The notes below the pieces were generated by a model. That model was not told the DNA's origin. It saw nothing but the letters and a program-made list of their open reading frames with translations, and did not search any database. DNA of 64,000 nucleotides, taken from assembly GCF_001411555.2 (NCBI RefSeq), contig NC_049911.1:29237044-29301043 (forward strand). Direction: 5' to 3'. Shown piece after piece: positions 40,997-51,673 of the stretch; position 1 is the first letter of the stretch; each line of letters opens with the position of its first letter. The DNA is from Juglans regia. Its lineage: Eukaryota; Streptophyta; Magnoliopsida; Fagales; Juglandaceae. Position numbers and translations under genes: made by a program.

Positions 40997-42595
40997 AATG
41001 ACATATTAGCCAAACTTTAACTTTTGGATAGTTAACCAATGTTAGACATCAGAGTATTCATGAAGATTCCAAAATTGAGCAGCTATCTATACATGGACCT
41101 AATTTCAAAACAAGAACAGCAATCAAATCTCTTCCTTAATCTCGAGCTGCTATACATGGAAATTTCAAATTAAAAGCAACGGCACAATCTCATCCTAAAT
41201 CAACGTGATGTGTGATCTCTCTAATTTTTCCTTATATCTCCATTTTGTACATTACCATAGTTACTCTTGTAAAGCTGTATATATACTTCCATATTTGGCT
41301 TTGTAAAGCTATATTCTGTAAAATGCTAGTGTAATATTTAAATCAAATGAAGTAGAAGAAGAAGGCAAGTTGGCCTCTAGATTATTTCCCATCTCCATTC
41401 AGTTTATTTTCCTACGACCGATGCTAATACTCAACTACAAAACGATTTCACTAAAATAAACTTATAAAATGACGTGGTTTCATATGCTACATTGTATCTA
41501 CTTTATAATAAAGTAATTTTATTATTTGACGGAGTTCTAGTGCTACCACATGATCTAGTCATATCAATATGTAAGTTTACTTTGATAAAATTCTTTTGTA
41601 GCTAAAATATTTCTCTTAATTATTAATATTATTTGGTGCACAAAATTAAAAGGCTAGGCAAAAAAATTGAGTAGTGATTGGATCTATAATCCACATATAT
41701 AATTGGACTGCGTCTCCATCTCAGCAGCACTGATCAGATCGATCGAATTGTATCCGACCATTGCGCCTTAATTTGAGTCAAATTAATTTATTCGTCCGAC
41801 CACAAAGAAAAAACTCATGTGCAACTGATATCGTCATATAATTAATATTGGCCAAAACATTATAAATAGAGTTGAATTGAAGACATCATTGCAATTTGCA
41901 TGCAATAAATCATGATCATGATCATCATATATAATATTAAACATTTACGTCGTGGGGTTTACATTGTTAATTTGAAAGTGGTTCCATATAAGCAATTAAT
42001 TTATATATCAACGTTAATTATTAGATATGATATATCATACTTAGATAAATATATTTTTTTTTTAGGTTCAGGATTTTATACTGACTGATCATGTGCCACG
42101 TTTTAAAGGGTTGTTTATCTAATTACTCGATCTATAAACTCACTTAATGTATAATTCACATATCTATCGACAGTGCGACTAATGATAATAAATTAAGAAT
42201 GAAGATCAGTACTACGTAGTAGTAGTACTATTATATATTCTTATATATGTATCAAATATTAGGGTAAAATAACATAAACCCATGCAACAAAATCTGATCA
42301 TCAGGAGCCCAGACATGAAGAGATGCCCCACAAAGGAAATGCTGCATTGAGACAAAGCGAGATAGATGATCACCCTGCCTCTTTGGCATGCATCTTGTTT
42401 AGATGATCATCATGTCTCTCTTCCGGGCTTATCCAAAACCAACGTCTTCGTTCCTTATCCCCTTCCAACTTTTTAACAGGCCGGCCGTTACTGTCTTGAG
42501 ATCTCGAAGACAGTACAGCACATACCCGGCCATATATAATAGACCAAAAGTGCATATGAGTTTTGCCTAGCTAGCTAGCTTGATGACTCGTGATT
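40997..42595. other. 1.6-kb island between two gaps; no gene, possible LTR-like fragment
   Basis: I find no coding similarity here. The part around 41060-41390 reads like the end of an LTR: short TATA-like and TTGTAAAGCT motifs, then a run toward AATCAAATGAAGTAGAAGAAG. No second copy or terminal structure is present to prove it. A minus-strand open frame at 42370-42555 is rich in charged residues and unrecognised. Confidence 0.4.
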
Positions 42596-42695
42596 NNNNN
42601 NNNNNNNNNNNNNNNNNNNNNNNNNNNNNNNNNNNNNNNNNNNNNNNNNNNNNNNNNNNNNNNNNNNNNNNNNNNNNNNNNNNNNNNNNNNNNNN
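42596..42695. other. Assembly gap, 100 N
   Basis: A second run of exactly 100 N, about 250 bases beyond the stop codon of the bL12m gene on its 3' side. Confidence 0.98.
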
Positions 42696-42949
42696 TCAAA
42701 GAAATGACCTCGAATGGGGCCGATAATTGTAAAATCGATGGACATCACACCTAGAGGAAAAAAACGCAATGTATTGATAAGACTGAATATATCCTGAGAT
42801 ACAAAAGATTTCCAAATCCTTTCATCCATACGCCAGGATTTCAACCACTTTTCTACCTCAGAATTTGCATGGCAAAATTGTATCTTTAGTGCCAACAAAA
42901 GGACATGGCTTGGAAAGCAGGGAGTCACGAATTTTGTATCAGTTTCCTT

Positions 42950-43579
42950 TCATTCCATGATAACCTTGGCCCCAAGAGCTCTCATCTTCTCAATTATTTG
43001 CTCACCTTCTTCTTTCGATACTCCCCTTTTAAAAACTGCTGGGGTCTTCTCTACCAAGTCTTTGGCTTCCTTGAGACCCAAATCAGTAAAACTCCTAACC
43101 TCCTTGATTATCTTGATCTTTGAAGCTGCCTCATAGGACTCAAGTTTTAATTCAAAAACAGTCTTTTCTGGTTTCTTCTCCTCCTTGGCTGCTGTAGGTG
43201 CCTTTGCTGCAAATCCAGCCAATCCCGCAGCTCCTGGTTTCATGACCCCAACTGTTGGTGGGTCCTTCATTCCCATTCTTTTCATCATAATGGCTCCCAG
43301 CTGGCAAGCTTCAGCCAATGTGAGTCCTGAGACTTCGTCTACAAGCCTAAATACACGCTCAGTTGGAGGACTACGATGCTCTGTGGGATCAAAATTAGCT
43401 GGATCATAATCAGTTGGGAGCCTTTTCTGATCAATCTCCACTTCTTCCCCCTCTTCCTCCTCCCTTGCAGGTTGACTAAATCTTTGAGTGAACGTATTGA
43501 TATTAATAGGATTTAGTGCCAGCACAGCTTTTCTGGATAATCCCATTTGTAAATTATGCCTTCTTAAAATGAAGCTCAT
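42950..43579 (-). CDS. Mitochondrial large-subunit ribosomal protein bL12m (L7/L12)
   Basis: Nuclear gene for the stalk protein of the mitochondrial ribosome, which recruits translation factors. The coding part is one exon of 209 aa. I start at the ATG at 43579; a frame extension two codons upstream begins with GTG and is not a eukaryotic start. Residues 1 to about 35 are basic and hydroxylated (RRHNLQMGLSRKA), as in a mitochondrial presequence. An acidic EEEEGEEVEI patch and an N-terminal dimerisation region follow. An Ala/Lys hinge sits near 115-135. The conserved C-terminal domain (KTVFELKLE, then IKIIKEVRS, LGLKEAKDLVE, GAKVIME) ends at the stop. A longer precursor with this acidic insert fits the plant mitochondrial rather than plastid form. 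A 5' UTR intron of about 1.85 kb is likely (donor after 45508, acceptor before 43657). Confidence 0.9.
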   Translation of the reverse strand: MSFILRRHNLQMGLSRKAVLALNPININTFTQRFSQPAREEEEGEEVEIDQKRLPTDYDPANFDPTEHRSPPTERVFRLVDEVSGLTLAEACQLGAIMMKRMGMKDPPTVGVMKPGAAGLAGFAAKAPTAAKEEKKPEKTVFELKLESYEAASKIKIIKEVRSFTDLGLKEAKDLVEKTPAVFKRGVSKEEGEQIIEKMRALGAKVIME

Positions 43580-43657
43580 TTTCACGTTTCTATTCTATTA
43601 ATGGAAAATCAACCCTTAAGCTTTGAGCTTTCACTGGTCGACTGACGACAGTATGGC

Positions 43658-45507
43658 CTGAAATCCACCAAACAAACAAACAAAGGGATTGTTAAATCAT
43701 ATACATTTGCTTCAATCAAGTTTTATTTAAAAAAAAAAAAAATGACGATTTACGAATATAAATAAGATATTTATAAAGATAAAATAGATACAAAAATAAG
43801 CTTAAAATAATAACAAGAAGAATACATTATAGCTCTAAACCTTCTGAACAGAAGCTTCGAAAGGGGGGAAAAGTGTGCCTTATGTTAGAATCCTTGAAAT
43901 TTTTGGAATTATAATCTCAACTCATACAAAGAAACATGATAATATGGGATTGCATGAAGCATATCATTTCATCTTAAACTCAACCGCAATAGTTTCAACT
44001 CCTTTTCCAACGAAAAGCAATCAGCAATCTTGAAGAAACTGAAATTCACTTTTCTGTAATATTTCTTTAGGAGCAATACATTAACCCTACAAAGGAGCGA
44101 ATGGCCATATTCACAAAAGCACAAAACCACGCATACAAAAGAATACAAGAGATAAGATTTTAGCTCCAGAGAAGACAGCTCCAATCCATTAAAAGTATGA
44201 TTATTTCTCCTGCTCCAAATTAACCATAGGGCCCTGCTACATCCACCGAGAAACCCCACCAAAGGTTTCTACCGACAGTGCAAATTTTTTTTTTTCCAAA
44301 CATTTTTTAATCCCCCTTAAACATTTTTTTAAAAAAATCACAAACTCATTAAAAAGCCCTTCCTTAACCATTAAGTTTTAAAAAAAAACAACAACAAACA
44401 ACAACAATCGGTGGGATTTGTAGGTGGGAATATCATTTCCCTTAACCATATAAAGCAAAGAGGGAATACATTCCAGGAGGGACTACTCCTATCTTCCGAA
44501 CTAACCTTTCCAACGAAAGAACCTCATCAACCATCTTTAGTGGTGTATTTTCTCCCAAAACACTATAATTCAAAATAAAAGCACTCAAAAAAGGACTATC
44601 TGGAGAGCAAAGCACACTCTTTTCTATCGATTCATCTACGTACTGCACCATCAACATTCCTCAAGGAAGTTCTTCTGGGATGCATGTATGGTTATGTTCT
44701 TTCTACCACTCAATGGCTAAAATTTGAAGATGGAGGTGATGTGCCTTTCACCTAAAGCGAATGCTCTCTTCCACTGCACGTGTGTATAAGTTTGCAATGA
44801 AAAGAAAGTCAGGCATAAATTTCAGCAATCTAAAAATTACCAAACTACAGCGACGAGTCTTTCCTAATGCAAATTTGCCCAGCAGATTCAAGTTCCCACA
44901 ACAACAGGTTAGCTAGTACATTTTAGCTGCTAAGGAAAGAAAAAGACTAACTTAAAAACAAAGTGTCAAAAGAATTCCCATGACCTTGCTTACTAAAGAA
45001 AAAAAAGGAAAATGAAGGAAATGAGATTACAGACTGAAAAAACCTCAAACCGAGTGTTCCATCATATGTAACCTGAAAGACTCAAACTACTTCTTGAGGT
45101 TCTTTTAATAGCTTTATCACATTTTCTCGGTAGCCAAACAAACGAAGCATTGAGGAAATCAATAAAGAAGATAGCTTTCCCAGTTCCTGACACAGATGCA
45201 TTACAGTAGAAGTGAACTAAATCACAAGCAAATCAATAATTAAAAAAAAAAACTGAAAAAATAACACGGGTGTCACATTTATAGCTGCGAGGAAATGATA
45301 GAAAAGGGGTAAAAAAAAACGAGGAGATGAAGCCAAACTCTAAAACCCATCACTGACTCAAAAAAAAACAACAACAAAACAAAACAAAGTTGTAAAATCC
45401 AAAGTGCACGCAAACATCCCAAATATTTTGGTCCAAAATCTCTTCCAACCACAAAGAAAGCACAAATCAAGCAAAAGATAATAAATACCCAAAGGGCAGC
45501 TTCGTAC
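43658..45507 (-). other. Predicted 5' UTR intron of the bL12m gene
   Basis: On the minus strand, GATTAG|GTACGAAG at 45508/45507 is a fair donor and GGATTTCAG|GCC at 43658/43657 is a good acceptor. Joining them leaves an untranslated leader that reaches the ATG at 43579. No coding similarity was found inside; open frames there are unrecognised. Transcript data are needed for proof. Confidence 0.5.
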
Positions 45508-45724
45508 CTAATCCCTGACCCTAAATTGAGGGTGAAGACGACAAAAATGGCGCGCCGTCGAGGATGGAGGGTCAGACGGCTGTTGTATGTTCAGTTTTGA
45601 GGGCTCGATTCTGTGTATCCCTTAAAACGACGACGCCTCTCGAGGATATTTCTAGTCATGTTTGCGCCACATCGGTCGCTTGAACGACAGTGCCTTTTAA
45701 CTATGGAACGGAAATGATTGAGAA

Positions 45725-46804
45725 TAGGGCTGTAAACGAGCCGAGCTCGAGCGAGCCTGGGGTGTGCGAGCTCGGCTCGTTTACTACTCGAGTCGAGCTC
45801 GAGCTCGGCTCGTTTATCAGTCGAGCACATTATAGCGTCCGAGCTCGGCTCGTGTAGAAGGGAAGTAAGTTCGAGCTCGGCTCGAGCTCGATTCTGTTAA
45901 CGAGCCGAGCCGAGCTCGGCCGAGCTCGGCTCGCTTATGACAAAAATTTAAAAATTAAAATGTTTAATATAAAATTAAAATAAATGCTCATAATTTATAT
46001 ATTTTGTCCAACATTATAATTTATTACTCATAATATAATATTATATTTATATTAATTAGTGTAATATAGTAGTGCTATTATACTAATTCCATATAAAACT
46101 AAATTAATATGTAAGTTGTAACACATGTTATATACTAATACTATAACATATTATATTTATATTAATTAGTATAACACGTCATATAAGTATATAACATTAT
46201 CTAACTTTATCTTTTATCAAACATTATAATCTATTATTCATAATATAATATTATAGATCTATTATATACTAATACTATAATACTATTATACTAATATGAT
46301 AAGGAGATGGTGTAATTTGTAAATTTATAATGTTATATATTATGTAACATTATAAAACTTCTAGTTTTATAGAACTAATATTATATTGTTAATATTATAT
46401 AATATTAGTTCTAGTTAAACTAGAAGTTAATATTATAAATTTATATATTGTATATGTAGTGGACTATAAATCTATAAAACTAAGTCTATATACATATTTA
46501 TGTATATTATAAATTATATATATCTAACTTTTGGCTATTATATATATATATATATATAAATATTGTATTATATATATACAAATATATACGAGTCGAGCTC
46601 ACGAGTCAAGTCGAGCTTCAAACGAGTTTGTTCACGAACATTAATCGAGCCGGTCGAGCTTTATACGAGTTTGTATCGTTTAATAATCGAGCCTAATTCT
46701 ATGTTTACGAACGGCCCATTTAATATTCGATTCGAGTCGATTTCGAGTTTAATCGAGTCGAATTCGAGCTGCCTGTCGAGTAGCTTGTTTATTTTACAGC
46801 CCTA
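45725..46804. mobile_element. Non-autonomous hAT-like element with GAGCTCG arrays
   Basis: The 1080-bp element has inverse ends TAGGGCTGTAAA and TTTACAGCCCTA and is flanked by a perfect 8-bp duplication ATTGAGAA (45717-45724 and 46805-46812). That duplication length is diagnostic of the hAT superfamily. The outer 200-250 bases on each side are packed with GAGCTCGGCTCG-type motifs in both orientations, while the centre is more than 80% A/T by eye. There is no transposase frame. Confidence 0.85.
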
Positions 46805-48287
46805 ATTGAGAATAATAAGAAATAAAAAACTTTTAAATTTTTAATGGCAACTATTTTAATTTTTAAAGAAAAATTAGTCCTAAAATTTAAATCAAATTTT
46901 ACTATTTAAATTATGTAAATTTATATATTAACTTGAAAATAAAATAACTCATCTAAAAAATAATACACATAACATTTTTCACAATTTCTTACGCAATTAT
47001 ATTTTAAAATGTGAGACAGTTTTATAAAATATCGTTAATTTATAAAAATGCCTTAATATATTTGTATCATTTAAAAACATGATTGTTAAAAGAGTTGTAT
47101 TTATATCATTACTCTTTTAATTACCATTTAATTACCATCGTTTCACTATCTTCTCGTATGACATCAAATGATTTGATGATAATTAATGAATGATAAATAA
47201 TTTTTTAATAATTTAATATCAAATCATAAGATAATGGAAAAAAATTAATTAATATATCTTATAATAAAAGTTCATAATTGATGTAACAAAACTTATTTTT
47301 AACAATATGGGCTTGCAAATAGAGTTTTTTAATTTGACGTACTACAAAAAATTATTTCAGTTTATAAATTTTATTTTTGTAAGATCATTTTATAAAGCAT
47401 ATATTTCTTTAAGATTTATAATAAAAATGAATTTTTATTATATGTTGGATGAGATCACATAGCTATCAAATTTTAAAATAAAAATAAAATTTTTATACTA
47501 ATTAATGTACAGATTTTCGCATCAATTATGAATTTAATCTGTTCATAAATAAACTCTCAAATAGAACTATTATTTCCCAATACAAGTAGATAAGTTCTGC
47601 AAAAGCTTTGATTTTGAGAAGAGTTTTACTATGTACAAGTAAGTTTGCATACCAATCTGCGTATTGATATTGTTGTCATCATATTTTAAATTCAAATTAG
47701 TACTATTTTTAATAAAATTTATTTTCTAACTAATCATATTGAATGAATGTACATATTAATATGCAGAATCATTTACAATTAAATTTTTCCTTTTTAGAAT
47801 TAGGTAATCTCAAAAACCTTCGGCACTTGGAGGCTAGGTCATTGATAGGCCAAGATGGGCTAGCTTAGCTCAAGTCCATATCAGGCCGAAATATTTGGGC
47901 TGTGGGTTGAACTGGCAGAAGCCCATATAACTACTTAGACCATGCAATGAATTAGTGCTCGCCCTAACAAAATAGAAAAATGATATCTGTAATCTTAAAG
48001 TGTATAAAATTTATGCACTCTCAATTGATAAATTTGAAACCTATATAAAATTATTATTTTTTTAATGATGATGTGGATCATAAGTTTATCAATTTTTTTT
48101 CAAAATGAGTGTGCAATGCTTACACATTCCAAAATTATATCTAATATTACTCAAATAACTCAAATAAACAAAGATCATTTGTAAGCTTACTATTTTTACT
48201 TTTCCTCCATTCTCGTAAACCCTTGCTTTATATTTCCAATTACTAATAATCGAAAATATCATTTATTGCATTCTAATCTTATATTCA

Positions 48288-48861
48288 TGTTGATGACGTG
48301 TTTTGCACATCTGGGCCTAGTTCCAACAACCAGGATTGAGATCCTGCTACATGCGACACTAATACAAAGGCAGGCTCGGACCTTTGATACCAAAGTCAGT
48401 TTTCTTCTTTCTTAATGAATTATTTTGAATCAGCGTGAAGAGAGATTATTAGTACATGGGGTCAGACTTTTATACGAGATATTGGAAAACATTCTGTATC
48501 CTGTCAATGGTAAGCATCATGCCCATAGTTTTCAAGCCATGGTATTTAATGCGATATAACTTCTGAGGTGGAGTCATTAATGCGACGGCTCCTTGGGTGG
48601 CTTCTCAATTGTAGGCGGTCGGCGCGGTCATTTCTCGTTCCCTTTGTCAGGAAATGGAGGCCTGTCTATGATCCCCGCTCACGTGCCAGTGTAGATCTTT
48701 AAATGCTAGGTGTTGACAGATCCCATTTGTCCCCTTGGATCTGTTTCCTGCGCGAGGAATACCCCAACTTTTCTCATACGACTCCTGGACTAAATTCTCT
48801 TGGTGGATCTTGGACGGTCCACCAAGATTAGGGTTTGAGACTGCTGCATGATGTTGGGTCA
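48288..48861 (-). repeat. Solo LTR (574 bp), probably Ty3/gypsy
   Basis: The segment starts TG and ends CA and is flanked by ATTCA and ATTAA, a 5-bp target duplication with one mismatch. It is richer in GC than its surroundings. On the minus strand it has a promoter-like CGTATAAAAG (TATA at 48475-48468) followed by a motif ACTGACTTTGGTATC, similar to the transcribed part of Tat-lineage LTRs. No internal region or second LTR is adjacent, so it is most likely the product of LTR-LTR recombination. Confidence 0.55.
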
Positions 48862-50141
48862 ATTAATTAATAAACAAACCGAGGTTATAAATTCTCTAAT
48901 CTGTCACTATCGTATAGTACTGATCAAGGGACGTACGTTATATATTAAGCATGAATTAGTTTTAAAATCGTCTGAAAATCTTTAAAATTAATGTATTAAA
49001 AAATCATTTTATTCTATTAACTTATATATATATATATATTTGATATTTCTTTACTTCAAAATTATTTAAAAACTTTTCTTATGGAATCTTTTGGAAAGCT
49101 AATTCACGTGGAACTCTCTCTAATCGTACGTACATTGAGTACTACAAATATAAATATATTTTTATATAATTCATTCCATTTGTTGCATTGTTTGATGATC
49201 TTGTAATTGGCAATAAAACAAATAATCAATAAGACATGCTAGCAGCTTATGCGCTCGGAAACCAACATCATTCAACAAACAACGTCCAAACATATGAAAA
49301 ATGGATAATGATATACATACAAATTTTATATTTTAATTTGAGAGTATTTGTATTAAATTACCGATCTTATTTTTATATGTTATTTTATAAAAATGTCATT
49401 CAGTTAAAATAAAATTATAAAAATAATTATACTCGTATTTTATTTTTAAGATAATATAAATTGCGTTGCCGAGTTCAAGAGATCATCGTATCGTAATCAT
49501 AAAGGGTGAAATGTGTTGTTGGGTGTTACAAAATAACAAAGGTTGAATGGTACGATTTAGCTGTTAATTAATTATCCCATATTTTAGAATGCCAATCCAT
49601 CTATTAGAGCTTAAGACCTCACACCTCCCAAAATTAGTAGACAACATATGCATAACGACTACGATTAGATATTTTGATTCATCCAATACATATACATATA
49701 TAATATATTTATTTATTTTAGTAATTCGATGGATTCAAAACATTAAAAAAGATAGACCAAATATATATATATATATATATACACATATATATCTCCTTAT
49801 ACTTAAAAGCATCTATCGCCCGATCAACATTAAGATGAACAGTAACTTATTTTACGTTTTCTTCCTCCCCTCACACTCCTCTCTATCTCACAGCAAAATC
49901 ATAAATTCTCCTTACATCCAACTCTACATCCTCACAGTAAATTCACCACATAAATCACAAATCAACAGATCTTGTGAAGAGAGAATGTAGGAGCTGGGGC
50001 TTCGGCTGGAGGAAAGGAGGAAGAGGAGGGGACGTCGGTGAAGTACGAGGTTACTGCTGGCGGTGCGATGGTTAACGACGGCGCTACGAGGAGAAACCCG
50101 TATGTCGAGACCCATTTCGAGTTGCTCACGTGTGGCTGAGG

Positions 50142-50440
50142 GAGGAGCTGCTAAGGGGCTTCAACAGTGGGTTTTGCTCGCCAGAGTGAGGGAAACCGGT
50201 GAGGTGATTGGTTACGCCACAGGGTGGCGCACGGCAGCGTTGGGCTGCTTGAGGGAGAAGAGAGAGAGAGAGAGAGGACGCGCGGGGAAGTAAGGAGCTG
50301 CCAAGGGAATTTGATGGTGGGGTTTGGTCGCTGATGACGTGGTCGGTGACACCGCACAGTAGCGCACGGCTGCTTGAGAGAGGAGATCGTGTGAGAGAGA
50401 GGGAGGACGTGGCTGAGCGGAATGAGAGAGAGGAAGAAAG
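50142..50440. repeat. GC-rich tandem repeat, period about 152 bp
   Basis: The segment beginning GGAGCTGCTAAGGGG at 50142 recurs in diverged form (GGAGCTGCCAAGGGA) at 50294. Shared later landmarks are GCGCACGGC and a GAGAGAGA tract. The second copy is shorter. Confidence 0.55.
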
Positions 50441-50471
50441 TGAAAGTGAGGGGAAAATAAAAGATTTTGGG

Positions 50472-50772
50472 ATTTAAATCCAACCTTTAATCTTAAGTCT
50501 CTAAATTTGATCTAATAGTAAAAATTTAACTGCTGATTTAAATTAATTTAAAATAAATAATTAACATATAAATATCATATCATAAATAAATTATTAAATT
50601 TAATTTATAAAATATTAAAATTTTTAGAATTTAAATCCAACCCTTCATCATAAGTCTCTAAATTTGATCTAATGGTGAAATTTAAATATTGATTTAAATT
50701 AATTTAAAATAGATAATTAACATATAAATATCATATCATAAATAAGTTATCAAATTTAATTTATAAAATATT
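50472..50772. repeat. AT-rich tandem repeat, period 157 bp, two copies
   Basis: The unit starting ATTTAAATCCAACC at 50472 recurs at 50629 with few differences, including the landmarks AAGTCTCTAAATTTGATC and CATATAAATATCATATCATA. Confidence 0.8.
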
Positions 50773-50975
50773 AATCTTGCATCATTAGATAAATGATAAA
50801 ATTTTGTTAAATAATTTTAAAAAAATAAAACTATATAAATAATTAGAATTTTAACATAATTTAAATATGATAATATTTTTAATTAACTAAATTAGATAAA
50901 TGTCCATTGGATATTATCCTGCTGCTAGTATAATAATGATATATATATATCTACTATATATATAAATGCGAAGGT

Positions 50976-51662
50976 TGTTAAGTACCCACGTCGATGGATG
51001 CTTGTAATGGATGAAGATGGAATGTAGAAAGTGAAAGCTGTAGTAAATAACAGACTGCACGGAAGGTGTTTGATGAAAATACCATGAGAGATTTGAATTG
51101 CTACGGGAGTACTTTGAGGGCTCCCAACCTCCTTACAATGTAATTCTTACAATCAGATTCTTCAATACCATTCCTCTCCACTCACTTTTCCCTTTATGCT
51201 TACAATTTCTCTCACTTGTAACTAACTCTCCCAATTGATAAACTAACCTTACTGACTATGAAATTGCAAATGACAGACACAGGTTTTAACCTCAACCTTG
51301 ACTCCAACGCACCGTTTGAAGTTACTAACTTAAACGGTGCGTTTAACATTTATTAAACGCAGCAACTAAAACATAAAACGCACTCACCCCCTGATTAATT
51401 CGAAACGCACGCACACTGCCCCCCATTCCACTTGAAACGCACGCACACTTCACGATTTCTCTTCCAACGCACGCCACCGACTTAGTCTTCAGGATCGCAC
51501 TACGCACCGTTTCACTTTCACCTCTTTACGTCGTCGTTCCGAGTTAAACTTCAACACTTAATCACTTCAGCCTTTGTTTCTTACTTCCAGTTCGACGTTC
51601 CTTAGTTCTTAGCTCTAGGGTTCTTCGCTCCTTGTCCCGAATCCATCCGCCGGTTCATGACA
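50976..51662 (-). repeat. 3' LTR of gypsy element
   Basis: This 687-bp direct repeat is the partner of 56180-56866. Differences that I see are CCCACG versus CCCAAG near the start, AAAGCTG versus AAAGTTG, and GAAACGCAC versus GAAACACAC. Confidence 0.92.
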
Positions 51663-51673
51663 ACTCCCTCCCA

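Larger units (their letters stand above)
46813..50975. other. Intergenic repeat-rich region; no gene found
   Basis: The region is AT-rich except for a solo LTR (48288-48861) and a GC-rich repeat block (about 49990-50440). The plus-strand sequence at 49990-50460 and the minus-strand frame at 50151-50483 are low-complexity and repetitive, so no protein is called. Confidence 0.55.

Noticed and set aside
43580..43585. A two-codon upstream extension of the bL12m frame
   Set aside because: The codon at 43585 is GTG; the first ATG is at 43579 and is the sensible eukaryotic start.
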